Assembly: GCA_944326545.1 (NCBI GenBank) | Contig: CALVEH010000005.1 | Span: 1 to 64,000 of the forward strand | Direction: 5' to 3' | DNA: 64,000 nt | DNA from: Candidatus Gastranaerophilales bacterium | GTDB lineage: Bacteria; Cyanobacteriota; Vampirovibrionia; Gastranaerophilales; Gastranaerophilaceae | Shown here: in pieces, positions 44,191 to 53,571 of the stretch | How positions within the stretch are numbered: the first letter of the stretch is position 1 | Layout: each line of letters starts with the position of its first letter | The notes under the pieces: model-generated | What the model was told of the DNA's origin: nothing | Databases searched by the model: none | What the model saw: the letters and a program-made list of their open reading frames with translations, nothing else | Program-made: the position numbers and the translations under genes

Positions 44191-45273
44191 ATGACAAATA
44201 CAGAGAATAATAATCTTAATTTGAGAGAGTTACAAGAAAAAAGAGAATTGGAAGAGCTTAGCCCTTATGCTGCTAAAAGTGCTACTTCTCGCGGCAGAGC
44301 AAGAAAAGAAGAACCCTGCCCATTACGAACGGAATATCAAAGAGATTGTGACAGAATTATTCACTCCAAGGCTTTTAGAAGACTAAAACACAAAACTCAG
44401 GTATTCTTTTCTCCTACAAACGATCATTTTAGGACAAGAATGACCCATACAATTGAGGTTTCTCAAATAGCAAGAACTATAACAAGAGCACTCAATTTAA
44501 ATGAAGATTTAGCAGAAGCTATTGCGTTAGGGCACGATTTGGGGCATACTCCGTTTGGTCATAGTGGAGAGGATGTTCTTAATGAAATTATGGATGCGGG
44601 GTTTCGTCATGCAGAGCATTCCGTTAGAGTTGCTACTATTATTGAAGATTTGAACCTTACAGAAGAAACCCTTGATGGTATATTGTATCATTCAGGCTCT
44701 TTGAAAAAAGAAAGCAAGGCTTATACTCTCGAAGGGAAAATAGTTAAACTTTCTGACAAAATTGCGTATATAAACCACGATATTGACGATGCAATGCGAG
44801 CAGGAATCATAAAAGAAAGTGATCTTCCTCAAGATTGTATAAAATATTTTTCTTTGGATAGAAGTGAACGTATTACAAAAATGGTACTTGATATTGTTCA
44901 AAATTCTATGGGAAAAGACCACATTTGTATGTCAGAAGATGCCTTTTATCATATAGACAAGCTTAGAACTTGGATGTTTAAAAATGTTTATACAAATTCT
45001 TTGGCTAAAAAAGAAGAATCAAAGGTACAAGGAATTGTGTATGGTTTATTTAATCACTATGAAGCATTACTCAAACAAAAGTTGCCAAATACTAATGAGG
45101 AAGAAATTAAAAGAACGGTTTGTGATTATATTTCTGGTATGACAGACAGATATGCCGTGCAAAAGTACAAAGAAATTTATATTCCACAGTCTATACAAAA
45201 TGTTTCAAATGACGATTTTCTTTTTACTTTGGCAAAGATTAATAATCTAAGTGTGCAGTTGACGGTATTATAA
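44191..45273 (+). CDS. dgt: dGTP triphosphohydrolase-like protein
   Basis: This HD-domain enzyme hydrolyses dNTPs to nucleoside and triphosphate and tunes dNTP pools. The 360 residues contain the family start region SRGRARKEEPCPLRTEYQRD, AFRRLKHKTQVF, THTIEVSQIAR and the metal motif GHDLGHTPFGHSGE near residue 114, with AYINHDIDDA later. Length matches the short (type 2) Dgt group. Confidence 0.92.
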   Translation: MTNTENNNLNLRELQEKRELEELSPYAAKSATSRGRARKEEPCPLRTEYQRDCDRIIHSKAFRRLKHKTQVFFSPTNDHFRTRMTHTIEVSQIARTITRALNLNEDLAEAIALGHDLGHTPFGHSGEDVLNEIMDAGFRHAEHSVRVATIIEDLNLTEETLDGILYHSGSLKKESKAYTLEGKIVKLSDKIAYINHDIDDAMRAGIIKESDLPQDCIKYFSLDRSERITKMVLDIVQNSMGKDHICMSEDAFYHIDKLRTWMFKNVYTNSLAKKEESKVQGIVYGLFNHYEALLKQKLPNTNEEEIKRTVCDYISGMTDRYAVQKYKEIYIPQSIQNVSNDDFLFTLAKINNLSVQLTVL

Positions 45274-45370
45274 GATATTCAACTAAAGTGAATGTTTGAA
45301 AGTGACACTTTTATATTTTATTAGGCATAATTTTATTATGAATTTTCTCTCGGAAAATCATAACAAATGC

Positions 45371-45411
45371 TTGATAAATGTATTATAGCCCTATATAATT
45401 AATACATTATG
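45371..45411 (+). promoter_or_regulatory. Strong promoter placing transcription start at the glycosyltransferase ATG
   Basis: TTGATA (45371-45376), a 17-bp spacer and TATAAT (45394-45399) form a near-consensus promoter. The ATG at 45409 is 10 nt after the -10, so the leader is about 3 nt or none. No Shine-Dalgarno sequence is present. Confidence 0.65.
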
Positions 45412-46170
45412 GAATGTATGCAAAGAATAACTGAACCGATTTTGGGGTTCGAGGTTGATTTATTTAATTTTGAAGAAGCACTGGTTTTTACTCATTTACA
45501 TCTTAAAGAGAATAAAGGGCTTCATATAGTTACGATTAATCCCGAAATGATTGCTTTGGGGTCTAAAAATGATGAATTTGGCCGTGTTTTAAATGAGGCT
45601 GATTTGTCTATTCCTGATGGGGTAGGTATTAAACTTGCTCTTAAGATAAAAGGTATTAAACAAGAAAATATTCCCGGAATAGAGTTCTCTAAAAAACTCA
45701 TTGGCCTTTGCGCACTAGAGGGCTATACAATCGGACTTTTAGGTGCAAAAGAAGAAGTCGTGAACAATGCGGCTAACAATCTTCGTAAAGAGTTTGAAAA
45801 TTTAAATATCACTTATGTTCATAATGGCTATTTTGATTCTCAACAAGAAGAAATAATTTGCGAAGAGATAAAAAATATCGCGCCTCGTGTGCTATTTGTG
45901 GCATTGGGGGCTCCAAAACAAGAGATGTTGATTTCAAAACTTAAGCAAGAAATGCGTAATACTATATTCATTGGAGTAGGCGGTAGTTTTGATGTATGGT
46001 CTGGTGCTGTGCAACGTGCTCCTGAAATTTACCAAAAATTGGGTCTTGAATGGCTGTATCGAACTATAAAAGAACCATCAAGGTTTAAGCGTATTTTTCC
46101 TGCTTTGCCATTGTTTCTCATTCGGGTTATAATGGAAACAGTACACGAAAGTTGGGTAAAGTTAAGATGA
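45409..46170 (+). CDS. WecG/TagA/CpsF-family glycosyltransferase
   Basis: This GT26 family enzyme adds a ManNAc-type sugar to a polyprenyl-linked acceptor in envelope polysaccharide synthesis. The 253 residues show VTINPEMIALG, DLSIPDGVGIKLA, GLLGAKEEVV, LFVALGAPKQEMLI and GVGGSFDVWSGAVQRAPE. The exact polymer is unknown. An LCP-family protein that could attach polymers to peptidoglycan is at 60098-61402. The ftsE start overlaps its stop as ATGA. Confidence 0.9.
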   Translation: MECMQRITEPILGFEVDLFNFEEALVFTHLHLKENKGLHIVTINPEMIALGSKNDEFGRVLNEADLSIPDGVGIKLALKIKGIKQENIPGIEFSKKLIGLCALEGYTIGLLGAKEEVVNNAANNLRKEFENLNITYVHNGYFDSQQEEIICEEIKNIAPRVLFVALGAPKQEMLISKLKQEMRNTIFIGVGGSFDVWSGAVQRAPEIYQKLGLEWLYRTIKEPSRFKRIFPALPLFLIRVIMETVHESWVKLR

Positions 46171-46841
46171 TTCAGTTGCGCGGTGTAACAAAAAAATATA
46201 AAAATAATTATGCACTGAAAAATGTTAATCTGGACATTATGTCAGGGGAGTTTGTATTTATAACAGGCTCTTCAGGTGCTGGTAAATCTACACTTATGAA
46301 GTTGCTTTATAAAGAGGAAACTCCTACATCCGGCAGTGTTATGATTGGTGGTATAAATATTGCTAATCTTCCTTCTGAAAAAGTGCCAAATCTCAGAAGA
46401 TGTATGGGAATTGTCTTTCAAGACTATAAGCTCTTGATGAACCAAAGTGTTTATGATAACTGCGCATACGTTATAAGAACTTTAGGAATGAGTTCTAAAG
46501 AAATAGAAGCAAGAGTTACCGGTGCGCTCAAGGTTGTTGGTCTTGTTGATAAAATGAAGGCTAAGGCTTCTGAGTTATCAGGTGGAGAACAACAAAGAGT
46601 TTCTATCGCAAGAGCTATTGTAAATGGTCCGCCTCTTTTAATTGCTGACGAGCCAACAGGAAACTTAGACCCTAAAAACTCAATGGAAATTATGCAGATT
46701 CTTGAACAAATTAATCAAAAGGGTATTACTGTTCTTGTTTCAACACACGATCATGCGATGGTTGATTATTTTAGAAAAAGAGTACTAACTCTTGAAAACG
46801 GACAAATTATCAGAGATGTTCAAGCTGGCACTTATGAGTAA
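46167..46841 (+). CDS. ftsE: Cell division ATP-binding protein FtsE
   Basis: This ABC ATPase pairs with FtsX to activate septal peptidoglycan hydrolases. The 224 residues have Walker A GSSGAGKST near residue 33, a Q-loop in VFQDYKLL, signature LSGGEQQR near 138, Walker B LLIADEPTG near 158 and the H-switch STHDHAM. ATG 46167 overlaps the previous stop by 4 nt. A longer frame from TTG 46152 lacks support. Confidence 0.95.
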   Translation: MIQLRGVTKKYKNNYALKNVNLDIMSGEFVFITGSSGAGKSTLMKLLYKEETPTSGSVMIGGINIANLPSEKVPNLRRCMGIVFQDYKLLMNQSVYDNCAYVIRTLGMSSKEIEARVTGALKVVGLVDKMKAKASELSGGEQQRVSIARAIVNGPPLLIADEPTGNLDPKNSMEIMQILEQINQKGITVLVSTHDHAMVDYFRKRVLTLENGQIIRDVQAGTYE

Positions 46842-46874
46842 ATGTTTTGACACAAAGTATTTGAGAGCAAAATA

Positions 46875-47789
46875 ATGAGTGATGAATCTACTAAAGCAAT
46901 AATAAAGAAAAAAGTAAAAGCACATATTCCCAAGGATTGGTTAAAAGAACTTAGGATTGTGTATAGAATAGCTTTGGAAACCATATATGGTATAAAAAGA
47001 ACCGGTTGGATTAATATTGCCATAATTACAACAATGGCTGCTATTTTGACAATTTTTGGTTCTTTGTTTAGAACTACTCTTTCATTGACCTCTTTTGTTC
47101 AAGAATTGGGTAATGTTCTCGAAATTTCTGTTTATCTAAAAGAATCTGCTCCTACAGATTCTATCGCAAAGGAAATTAGAGGGCTTGATCATGTCGAAAG
47201 AGTCAAGATTATTCCTAAAGAAAAATCTTGGGCTGACATACAAAGAGAAATAGATGTTCCTGATATGGAAAATCCTTTGCCTGATACTTTGCATGTTAAA
47301 GTTGATAAACCGGAGAATATAACTGATGTATTTAATAAAATAAAAACATTTTCCGGTGTAGAAGATTTAAATTATGCACAAGATATAGCGAAAAAAATGC
47401 AAACGTTTAATAATGTTGTGCATTCGATTACCCTAATTGTCGTTGTATTGGTGGCAATTTTGACAATTACCATAATAAATAATACAATACAGTTGGTTAT
47501 TCAATCTAGGAAGGAAGAGATTGAAATCATGCGCCTTATGGGGGTAAGTAACTGGTATATTAAAATTCCGTTAATTCTTCAAGGTGCAATATATGGCTTT
47601 TTAGGGGCTTTGATTTCATTGATTCCTTTGAATGCAGTAAATAATGGTTTATTAAAAGTACATGAGTTTTTTGTAGTTGCGTCTCCAGTTTTGGCAAACA
47701 ACACAGTTATTTTGGTTCTTTTTATTATTGCTGTTGGATTTGGTGCCGGTGGAAGTAGGATATCTATTAAAAAACACTTACAAGTATAG
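46875..47789 (+). CDS. ftsX: Cell division protein FtsX
   Basis: This is the membrane partner of FtsE, 304 residues with the FtsX layout: a cytoplasmic N-terminus, one membrane helix (about 50-72), an external loop (about 80-170) and three C-terminal helices. Conserved pieces are LTSFVQELGNVLEISVYLK and the cytoplasmic RKEEIEIMRLMGVSNWYI loop. GAGAG precedes the ATG. It follows ftsE by 33 nt. Confidence 0.94.
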   Translation: MSDESTKAIIKKKVKAHIPKDWLKELRIVYRIALETIYGIKRTGWINIAIITTMAAILTIFGSLFRTTLSLTSFVQELGNVLEISVYLKESAPTDSIAKEIRGLDHVERVKIIPKEKSWADIQREIDVPDMENPLPDTLHVKVDKPENITDVFNKIKTFSGVEDLNYAQDIAKKMQTFNNVVHSITLIVVVLVAILTITIINNTIQLVIQSRKEEIEIMRLMGVSNWYIKIPLILQGAIYGFLGALISLIPLNAVNNGLLKVHEFFVVASPVLANNTVILVLFIIAVGFGAGGSRISIKKHLQV

Positions 47790-47800
47790 AGGATATTTTG

Positions 47801-48601
47801 ATGACTAGTGCTCAAGATCTTATAGATAAAATAAAAGATATACCTGCTATGCCAAATGTTATTGTTAAAGCATTGGGTATTATTAAAGATGGTCAATCAG
47901 GAACTAAGGAACTTGGTGAGATAATGTCTTATGACCAGGCTTTAACATCACAGGTGTTGAAGTTGGTGAATTCAGCATATTATGGATTTGCTCAAGAGAT
48001 TACATCTGTATCAAAGGCATTAGCCTTGTTAGGTATGTCTCAAACTCGTAATATTATCATTACAGTTGCGATGAAACCCATGTTAACATCTAACGGTGGT
48101 AGAGAAATGTGGAAACACTCTCTTAGATGTGCAGTTGCTTGCGAATATCTTGCTGATAAGGTGGTTGTTGCTGATTCCAGTGATGCTTTTACTATCGGAT
48201 TTTTGCATGATATCGGAAAAATTTTATTAAATATCTGCAATGTCTCTGCTTATCATAGAGTAAAAGAAATGGTTAAAAACGGAGAAGATATTATTGAAGC
48301 AGAAAACTCTGTTTTTATGACAAATCACGCAGATATTGGCTTTTTATTGGCGAAAAAGTGGAAACTATCTGTTTTGTTAGCTAATTGTATAAAGTATCAT
48401 CACGATCCTTTGGCTTCTTCCATGCCGGAGATCACTACTCTAGTTTATCTGGCAAATGCAATTTCTCATGATGAGATTGCTCCATTTGACGAGAAGTTAG
48501 TTAAAGAGCAACTTGGTTTAGAAAAAAATGAGATAATGGCATATAGAGAAGAAATTCTAGAGAAAGCTAATACTTTATTTTCAAATTTAAATGCAGGTTA
48601 A
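47801..48601 (+). CDS. HDOD-domain protein
   Basis: HDOD proteins are HD-related signalling scaffolds, often lacking enzyme activity. The 266 residues begin SAQDLIDKIKDIPAMPNV, with LKLVNSAYYGF, LLGMSQTRNIIITVA and FLHDIGKILL near residue 143. The His-Asp pair is kept here. AGAGGA precedes ATG 47801. It is 11 nt after ftsX and is probably in the same transcript. Its role in division or motility is unknown. Confidence 0.88.
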   Translation: MTSAQDLIDKIKDIPAMPNVIVKALGIIKDGQSGTKELGEIMSYDQALTSQVLKLVNSAYYGFAQEITSVSKALALLGMSQTRNIIITVAMKPMLTSNGGREMWKHSLRCAVACEYLADKVVVADSSDAFTIGFLHDIGKILLNICNVSAYHRVKEMVKNGEDIIEAENSVFMTNHADIGFLLAKKWKLSVLLANCIKYHHDPLASSMPEITTLVYLANAISHDEIAPFDEKLVKEQLGLEKNEIMAYREEILEKANTLFSNLNAG

Positions 48602-48623
48602 TTAAATTAAGATTGGATAGAAT

Positions 48624-49271
48624 ATGAAAAAAATGAAAAAAATTAATGCTTTTACTCTTGCAGAAACTCTTATTACTCTTATGGTAATAGGTGTTATTGC
48701 TGTTATGACTGTTCCAACATTGAAAGAACATGCTGATGAAGTAAAATATGTAACAGCAGCCAAAAAAGCTTATTCAACAGTTAGTTCATCAACAACTGCA
48801 ATCGAGGTTAAGCACACAGAATCTAATTTTTGGAATTTTGGTGATGCTAAAACTATAAGATGGTACAGTGAAGTAGTTAATGCTATTCCTAATCCTGTTC
48901 CTAGTGAACCTTCTTGGGAAATTGTTTCAATAGATGGTTCGTCAGCAGGCACATTTACTCCTTCTTTGTGGTTGGCAGATGGTATGGCTTGGCAAATAGG
49001 TAGTTCTGGCGAATGTGGTAAGTGTGGTCAGGTTTTGGTTGATACAAATGGTGCTCAACAACCTAATACTATTGGTATAGATGTTCACGGATTTTTGATT
49101 GGTAATAAATCAGGTAAATCTGTAGATTTTGGCGTTTTCCCGATGGGTGATGGTCAAAATAGCGACAATGCAACATATGCTTGTACTTCTTATGTTGTTC
49201 AACACGGAGAAATGCCTTGGTTCAGAGAAGTCGGTAAATATTCAAGCTGTGCTTCTTTTGTTGGACAATAG
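48624..49271 (+). CDS. Type IV pilin / pseudopilin-like protein
   Basis: The 215-residue product has a class III (prepilin) leader: basic MKKMKKINA, cleavage after Ala9, then FTLAETLITLMVIGVIAVM with Glu at mature position 5. The rest is a globular domain with cysteines in CGKC and near the C-terminus. It could be a minor pilin or type II secretion pseudopilin. No pilus assembly gene is adjacent. GGATAG precedes the ATG and a strong terminator follows. Confidence 0.87.
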   Translation: MKKMKKINAFTLAETLITLMVIGVIAVMTVPTLKEHADEVKYVTAAKKAYSTVSSSTTAIEVKHTESNFWNFGDAKTIRWYSEVVNAIPNPVPSEPSWEIVSIDGSSAGTFTPSLWLADGMAWQIGSSGECGKCGQVLVDTNGAQQPNTIGIDVHGFLIGNKSGKSVDFGVFPMGDGQNSDNATYACTSYVVQHGEMPWFREVGKYSSCASFVGQ

Positions 49272-49294
49272 GTTTTGTTTAAGCTATTTAGCAA

Positions 49295-49326
49295 TAAAAA
49301 AGACTCGGTTCAACCGAGTCTTTTTT
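49295..49326. terminator. Bidirectional intrinsic terminator
   Basis: GACTCGGTT and AACCGAGTC arms around a single C (about 3-nt effective loop), flanked by A- and T-runs. It terminates the pilin gene and the convergent gene ending at 49348. Confidence 0.9.
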
Positions 49327-49347
49327 ATATTAGGTTTGTTTTTTATT

Positions 49348-50037
49348 CTAATGTTTATCAGTCATTACAAAAAGACTAATAAGGTCATTTAATGCCACAG
49401 CTTGTCTCTTGTAATCTTGAACTTGTTTTTCAAGATTTTTGATATTGTTTCTGTATTCAGCAATAGTTGTCATACAAGCTTTTGCATTTGCTGTTATGCT
49501 GTCTTGACCTTGTTGTGCTTCTTTTAGAACACTGTTCATTGAAATTCCAAGAGCTTCCATTGTTTGTCTTATGATTTGAGCACCTGTTTGCTTAGAAACT
49601 CCTTGAGGAAGTTGCATTATAAGTCTTTTTAATACCGCAACGTTAGCCGGCATTGTATAATTGCTTGTTTGTGGCTGGCTAGGCATTTGTGGTATATTGG
49701 GTAACTTGTTAAATGTTTCTTTTTCTTCAAACATTGGAATTTCAGTTTCTTCAAAATTTAAACTTGATGTATTAAATGTGTCATCGATAGAAGACTCGTT
49801 CAATGATAAATCTAGATCATTGTCATTGTTAACTTGTAAATCAGAAAAACCATCGTCAAGGCTTACGTTATCACTAACAACATTTTCATAAATTTCAGGT
49901 TGGATAACTGCTTCATCTTCTAAAGACACAATTTTTTCATTGTTTTCAGATACAGGTTGTATTTCAATTTCAGCTTGCTTTTTAAGCGCCTGAACAATTT
50001 TCTTGCCAACACCTGAAGGAAGTTTATTTTCTGCCAT
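49348..50037 (-). CDS. Hypothetical acidic/coiled-coil protein
   Basis: This 229-residue protein is not recognised. The N-terminus is short and basic (LPSGVGKKIVQALKKQA). Residues 30-120 are acidic, Ser/Asp/Glu-rich and probably disordered. A Pro/Gln stretch follows (LPNIPQMPSQPQT). The C-terminal 90 residues form helices ending in a coiled coil (IKNLEKQVQDYKRQ). AAGG precedes the ATG. It lies 104 nt after the paralogue pair on the same strand. Confidence 0.72.
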   Translation of the reverse strand: MAENKLPSGVGKKIVQALKKQAEIEIQPVSENNEKIVSLEDEAVIQPEIYENVVSDNVSLDDGFSDLQVNNDNDLDLSLNESSIDDTFNTSSLNFEETEIPMFEEKETFNKLPNIPQMPSQPQTSNYTMPANVAVLKRLIMQLPQGVSKQTGAQIIRQTMEALGISMNSVLKEAQQGQDSITANAKACMTTIAEYRNNIKNLEKQVQDYKRQAVALNDLISLFVMTDKH

Positions 50038-50141
50038 TTTTGTAACCTTTTCTTTTAATTTATTTATTCTAAATTATATATAAAATATAAAATTATTACA
50101 AAAACCTTTACAAATTATTAATGTTTTTCAGTTATTTGCTT

Positions 50142-51911
50142 TTACATTGCATTATAAAATGCGCCAAATGTTTTTGATTCTGTATTTTTTTGAATAAACT
50201 CGTTTGAGAGTTTCATTTTGTCAGCTTGGTTGTTTGTATCAACTGGTGTTGTATTTTTAGCTGATTTTTTATTTTCGTAATACTTGGTTATTGCAATATT
50301 TAACTTAGGTATACCATACCCGAGCACTACGCCTGAATATATGTAGCCAAGCATTTGAGCAATGTTTTTGTATTTTAATCTGCTAAGAGTTTCTTTAACC
50401 AGTTTTTTAGTTTCAGGTGTTGCACCTTCTTTTATTGCTTCTTGTTTCAATGCTGTAATTAGTTTTCTAAACGGTAATGCTTTTCCGTTTTCTCCGATTG
50501 TACTAATGCCAAGTTTTTGTAATGATGGCATTAATATTTCTTCGTGAGTTTTTTCAACAGATTTTTGGATATACTTCCAAATGCCGTTTCCGTGAGTTTT
50601 TGCATCATAGTTTACTATATCTTTGTTGAATGCTTTTGCTGCTAATTTAGAAACAAAACCACCCAAAATAAGCCAGTTAACAAAGCCTAAAGAATCTTTT
50701 ATTGCAGATTCTCTCATTTCGTTTTTGTCACGAGCTGCAAATATACGGCTCATGATTGTCATACCGTATATAAATTTAAATTGGTTGATAGTAGGAACCA
50801 TTCCTTTATATTGCAAGTTAGAAATAAGTTCTTTTGCAGCTTTAGGAAATTTTGTATATAACTCTGTCGGCTTTTTCAATATGGTAGCAATCATTGCACT
50901 ACCCATACCAACACCAAGTATAAGTTTTGCAAGTTTAAATCCATTTGAATGGTCAGGTTGACGGCCTTCTACACCAACAAATCCGTCAGAACCTGTACGT
51001 TTTTTAGTAAGGTATCTGTTAAGAGGTTGGGCAGACATACCTACTGCAATCGGTACTGCAAGACCTGCAGCAACTGTTGCAACTTTTTTATTTTTGATTC
51101 CTTTTAAGAATTTTTCTAAATCAGTAACAACTGCTGTTTTGTCATTTTTTGCTTTATCTATAACAGCTTTGAGCATTGAGTTTGCGTTGCTTGTAAGATC
51201 TTGTATAGAACCTTCTACATCTGTTATGAATTTCTTAGGTTGATTGTTCTCTACCTTGTCTAATACTACTCTGAAAGTAGAACCAGCGCCTGTTTCGCCT
51301 GTTATAAGTTCTGAAATTTGAGCCATTGTTGAATCAGCAACTTTGTATTTCTTTGTTCCTGCATCCAACATTATTTTTGTAGCTTTGTTTACTGTTTCAT
51401 CAGAGAGGTTTTTCCAAACTTTTTCTCCATTTGTCGTGTTGAAACCTTCAATGCTTCTGAAAAATGTGTTCCAATATTTTTCTTTATTGTAGCCGTTAGC
51501 TTCGGCGCTTACGTTAACAAAATCCTTAAATGTGTCGATTGTGTTACCGTCCATAAACATCAAATGTGCTTTTACACCGTTAGATTTGTTAAAAGCAGAT
51601 GATACAGCGTAGCCTGCACCAAGACCGACAATACCGGCAAGAGCGTGGTTAAGGGTTCCTGATGATTCTCTAAAACCTGTTTCCATACCGGCGTCTTTAG
51701 AACGTCCAAAATCAACAAGTGTTCTTGGCAGAACCATAGAAAAGAAGTCTACAAAACAAGCTCCAATAGCCGGGCTTGTGTTTAATGAATTAAGAACACC
51801 TGTACTTATTGCACCAAGACTTTTAAAACTTGGGTTATTATTATCTTTGTTGTTTAGTTGTTTTTTATAAGTTAATGATTTCGGTTGTACTTGTGTAATT
51901 TGTGATAGCAT
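50142..51911 (-). CDS. Unknown protein, member 2 of a tandem paralogue pair (589 aa)
   Basis: This product is of unrecognised family. Several Gly/Ala-rich hydrophobic stretches (for example near residues 90-110, 275-295 and 335-350) could be membrane-associated. It shares ordered blocks with the upstream neighbour at 51928: LPRTLVDF, FRESSGTLNHAL, AQPLNRYLTKKRTGSDG, MSRIFAARDKNEMRESAIKD. The N-terminal 30 residues contain NPSFKSLG. AGGAAA lies before the ATG. The gap to its paralogue is 16 nt, so they are one transcript. Confidence 0.8.
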   Translation of the reverse strand: MLSQITQVQPKSLTYKKQLNNKDNNNPSFKSLGAISTGVLNSLNTSPAIGACFVDFFSMVLPRTLVDFGRSKDAGMETGFRESSGTLNHALAGIVGLGAGYAVSSAFNKSNGVKAHLMFMDGNTIDTFKDFVNVSAEANGYNKEKYWNTFFRSIEGFNTTNGEKVWKNLSDETVNKATKIMLDAGTKKYKVADSTMAQISELITGETGAGSTFRVVLDKVENNQPKKFITDVEGSIQDLTSNANSMLKAVIDKAKNDKTAVVTDLEKFLKGIKNKKVATVAAGLAVPIAVGMSAQPLNRYLTKKRTGSDGFVGVEGRQPDHSNGFKLAKLILGVGMGSAMIATILKKPTELYTKFPKAAKELISNLQYKGMVPTINQFKFIYGMTIMSRIFAARDKNEMRESAIKDSLGFVNWLILGGFVSKLAAKAFNKDIVNYDAKTHGNGIWKYIQKSVEKTHEEILMPSLQKLGISTIGENGKALPFRKLITALKQEAIKEGATPETKKLVKETLSRLKYKNIAQMLGYIYSGVVLGYGIPKLNIAITKYYENKKSAKNTTPVDTNNQADKMKLSNEFIQKNTESKTFGAFYNAM

Positions 51912-51927
51912 ATATTTTCCTGTTTTT

Positions 51928-53571
51928 TTATTGTTTTGCTTTTTCCATCATCATACCAAACGCCTGAAAAGTTTTTTTGTTGCTATTTAAATTTAATGAA
52001 GGATATGTGTGGAAGCTTCTGAATTTTTCTTCCAATTCTTTTTGAACTTTTATTTCTGTTTGTTTTCTTACGTACCAAGGAACTAACATACCTAAGATTA
52101 ACATTGAAAATCCTAATGAACTTCCTTCGCAAACATATCTCAGGTTTCTTGCTTTGTTGGAAACTTTAGCAGCTTCTGAGAAAGTTTTTAGTTCTGTTCC
52201 TGTTGCCCAATGAGCAATTTTCTTTCCAAAACCGACGATAGCATTTTGGGCTTTTTGAGGTACTTCTTTAGTATAGTTCAAAAGTGGAACTTTTGTTGCT
52301 TTTTGTAATAAAAGACCTACACCTTTCGCAACATAATCACCAAGGAAGTATAAACTTGCGAATGTAGCTATATCTCTCCAAGTTACTTCGTGGAGCTCGT
52401 TTTTATCTTCTGATGCTAACATTCTGCTTGCAAATGTTGAAGTTGCAATCCATCTGCATTGATCCATTGATGGCATATTTTTTGTAAATTGCAAGCCTTT
52501 AAGGATATTTGACAGGCTTGATTTGTCCTTTAATGATGCATAAGCAACACCTACCATCAATGCAGCTGCGCCAAGTTTATGCAAGAAGAAAGATGATTTT
52601 TCTTTTGCACTCATCTCTTTTTTCTTTTTATGAGTACCAAAGTCTTTGTATATAGGTGCACCTTCTTGACCTGATGTTTTTCTTGTAATCCATCTGTTGA
52701 TAGATTGCATAGATGCTGCAAGTGGAATTACAATTGCCAAACCAATAAAGCTTTTTTTGTTTATAAAGCTTTTTGATTCTTTAAAGTATGTATTTAGCTC
52801 TTTAACAACAGCATCTGCTACTGCTTTTGAACGTGAACCTTGGATTTTACCAGCTGCAAATTCTTGTTTTACTGCTCTGATTGCAGTGCGTTTGTGTTCA
52901 AGGAAGTCTTGGCCAACATCCATTGCATCTCTAAGTAAAGTGCTTAAATCTGCGTGATAAGCTTTGCCTTCAATTTGTATATGTTTTGTTCCGCCTGTCA
53001 TTTCGAGAACTTTTTTCTCTAAGTTTTTGACGGCTGCTGCTTTTTCTTTTTTAGTAGCAAGCTTATTTGCCATTGTCTTGGCAAATTCCATACGTTCATT
53101 TTCAAGGTTTAGTCCTTTTAGGCTTACCCAGTTGTGACCGTTTAATACACTTATGTCGTTAAGCAGTTTGTTTGTAAAACTTCTTGAACCACCTTTTGCT
53201 TCAACAAAATGTTTGTTTAAAGTTGTAATTGCATCTTGGTTAGCCCATTTTGATGCCATACCCTTATTTTTAGGGTTCAACATTTCAAGAACTTTGGCCA
53301 CACCATAGACAATAAATCCAGGGATAAGGCAGTTTACAATAAGCCCTGATGATTCTCTTCTAAAAGTTTCTGCTGCAGCAAAACCGTTTGTTTTTGCATC
53401 AACGTATGTTCTTGGCAAAATAGCAGTTGCCAAGTCAATAATGGAAACGTTGATAATTTCCGGAGGAATCCCTTTAAACGCAGGCTGTGAGTTTTGGTTA
53501 TCTATTTTTGCTGCTCGGATATTTGTATATGTATTTCTATAAACTTCTGAATGTCTAATGTCGTTTATCAT
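51928..53571 (-). CDS. Unknown protein, member 1 of a tandem paralogue pair (547 aa)
   Basis: This product is paralogous to the next gene: LPRTYVDA, FRRESSGLIVN, MQSINRWITRKTSGQEG and ASRMLASEDKNELHEVTWRD match its blocks in the same order. Hydrophobic Ala/Gly/Leu stretches occur around residues 80-95, 275-290 and 330-345. The N-terminal QPAFKGIPP resembles FKG/FRG motifs of other unknown proteins here. No clear ribosome site precedes the ATG. Function unknown. Confidence 0.8.
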   Translation of the reverse strand: MINDIRHSEVYRNTYTNIRAAKIDNQNSQPAFKGIPPEIINVSIIDLATAILPRTYVDAKTNGFAAAETFRRESSGLIVNCLIPGFIVYGVAKVLEMLNPKNKGMASKWANQDAITTLNKHFVEAKGGSRSFTNKLLNDISVLNGHNWVSLKGLNLENERMEFAKTMANKLATKKEKAAAVKNLEKKVLEMTGGTKHIQIEGKAYHADLSTLLRDAMDVGQDFLEHKRTAIRAVKQEFAAGKIQGSRSKAVADAVVKELNTYFKESKSFINKKSFIGLAIVIPLAASMQSINRWITRKTSGQEGAPIYKDFGTHKKKKEMSAKEKSSFFLHKLGAAALMVGVAYASLKDKSSLSNILKGLQFTKNMPSMDQCRWIATSTFASRMLASEDKNELHEVTWRDIATFASLYFLGDYVAKGVGLLLQKATKVPLLNYTKEVPQKAQNAIVGFGKKIAHWATGTELKTFSEAAKVSNKARNLRYVCEGSSLGFSMLILGMLVPWYVRKQTEIKVQKELEEKFRSFHTYPSLNLNSNKKTFQAFGMMMEKAKQ

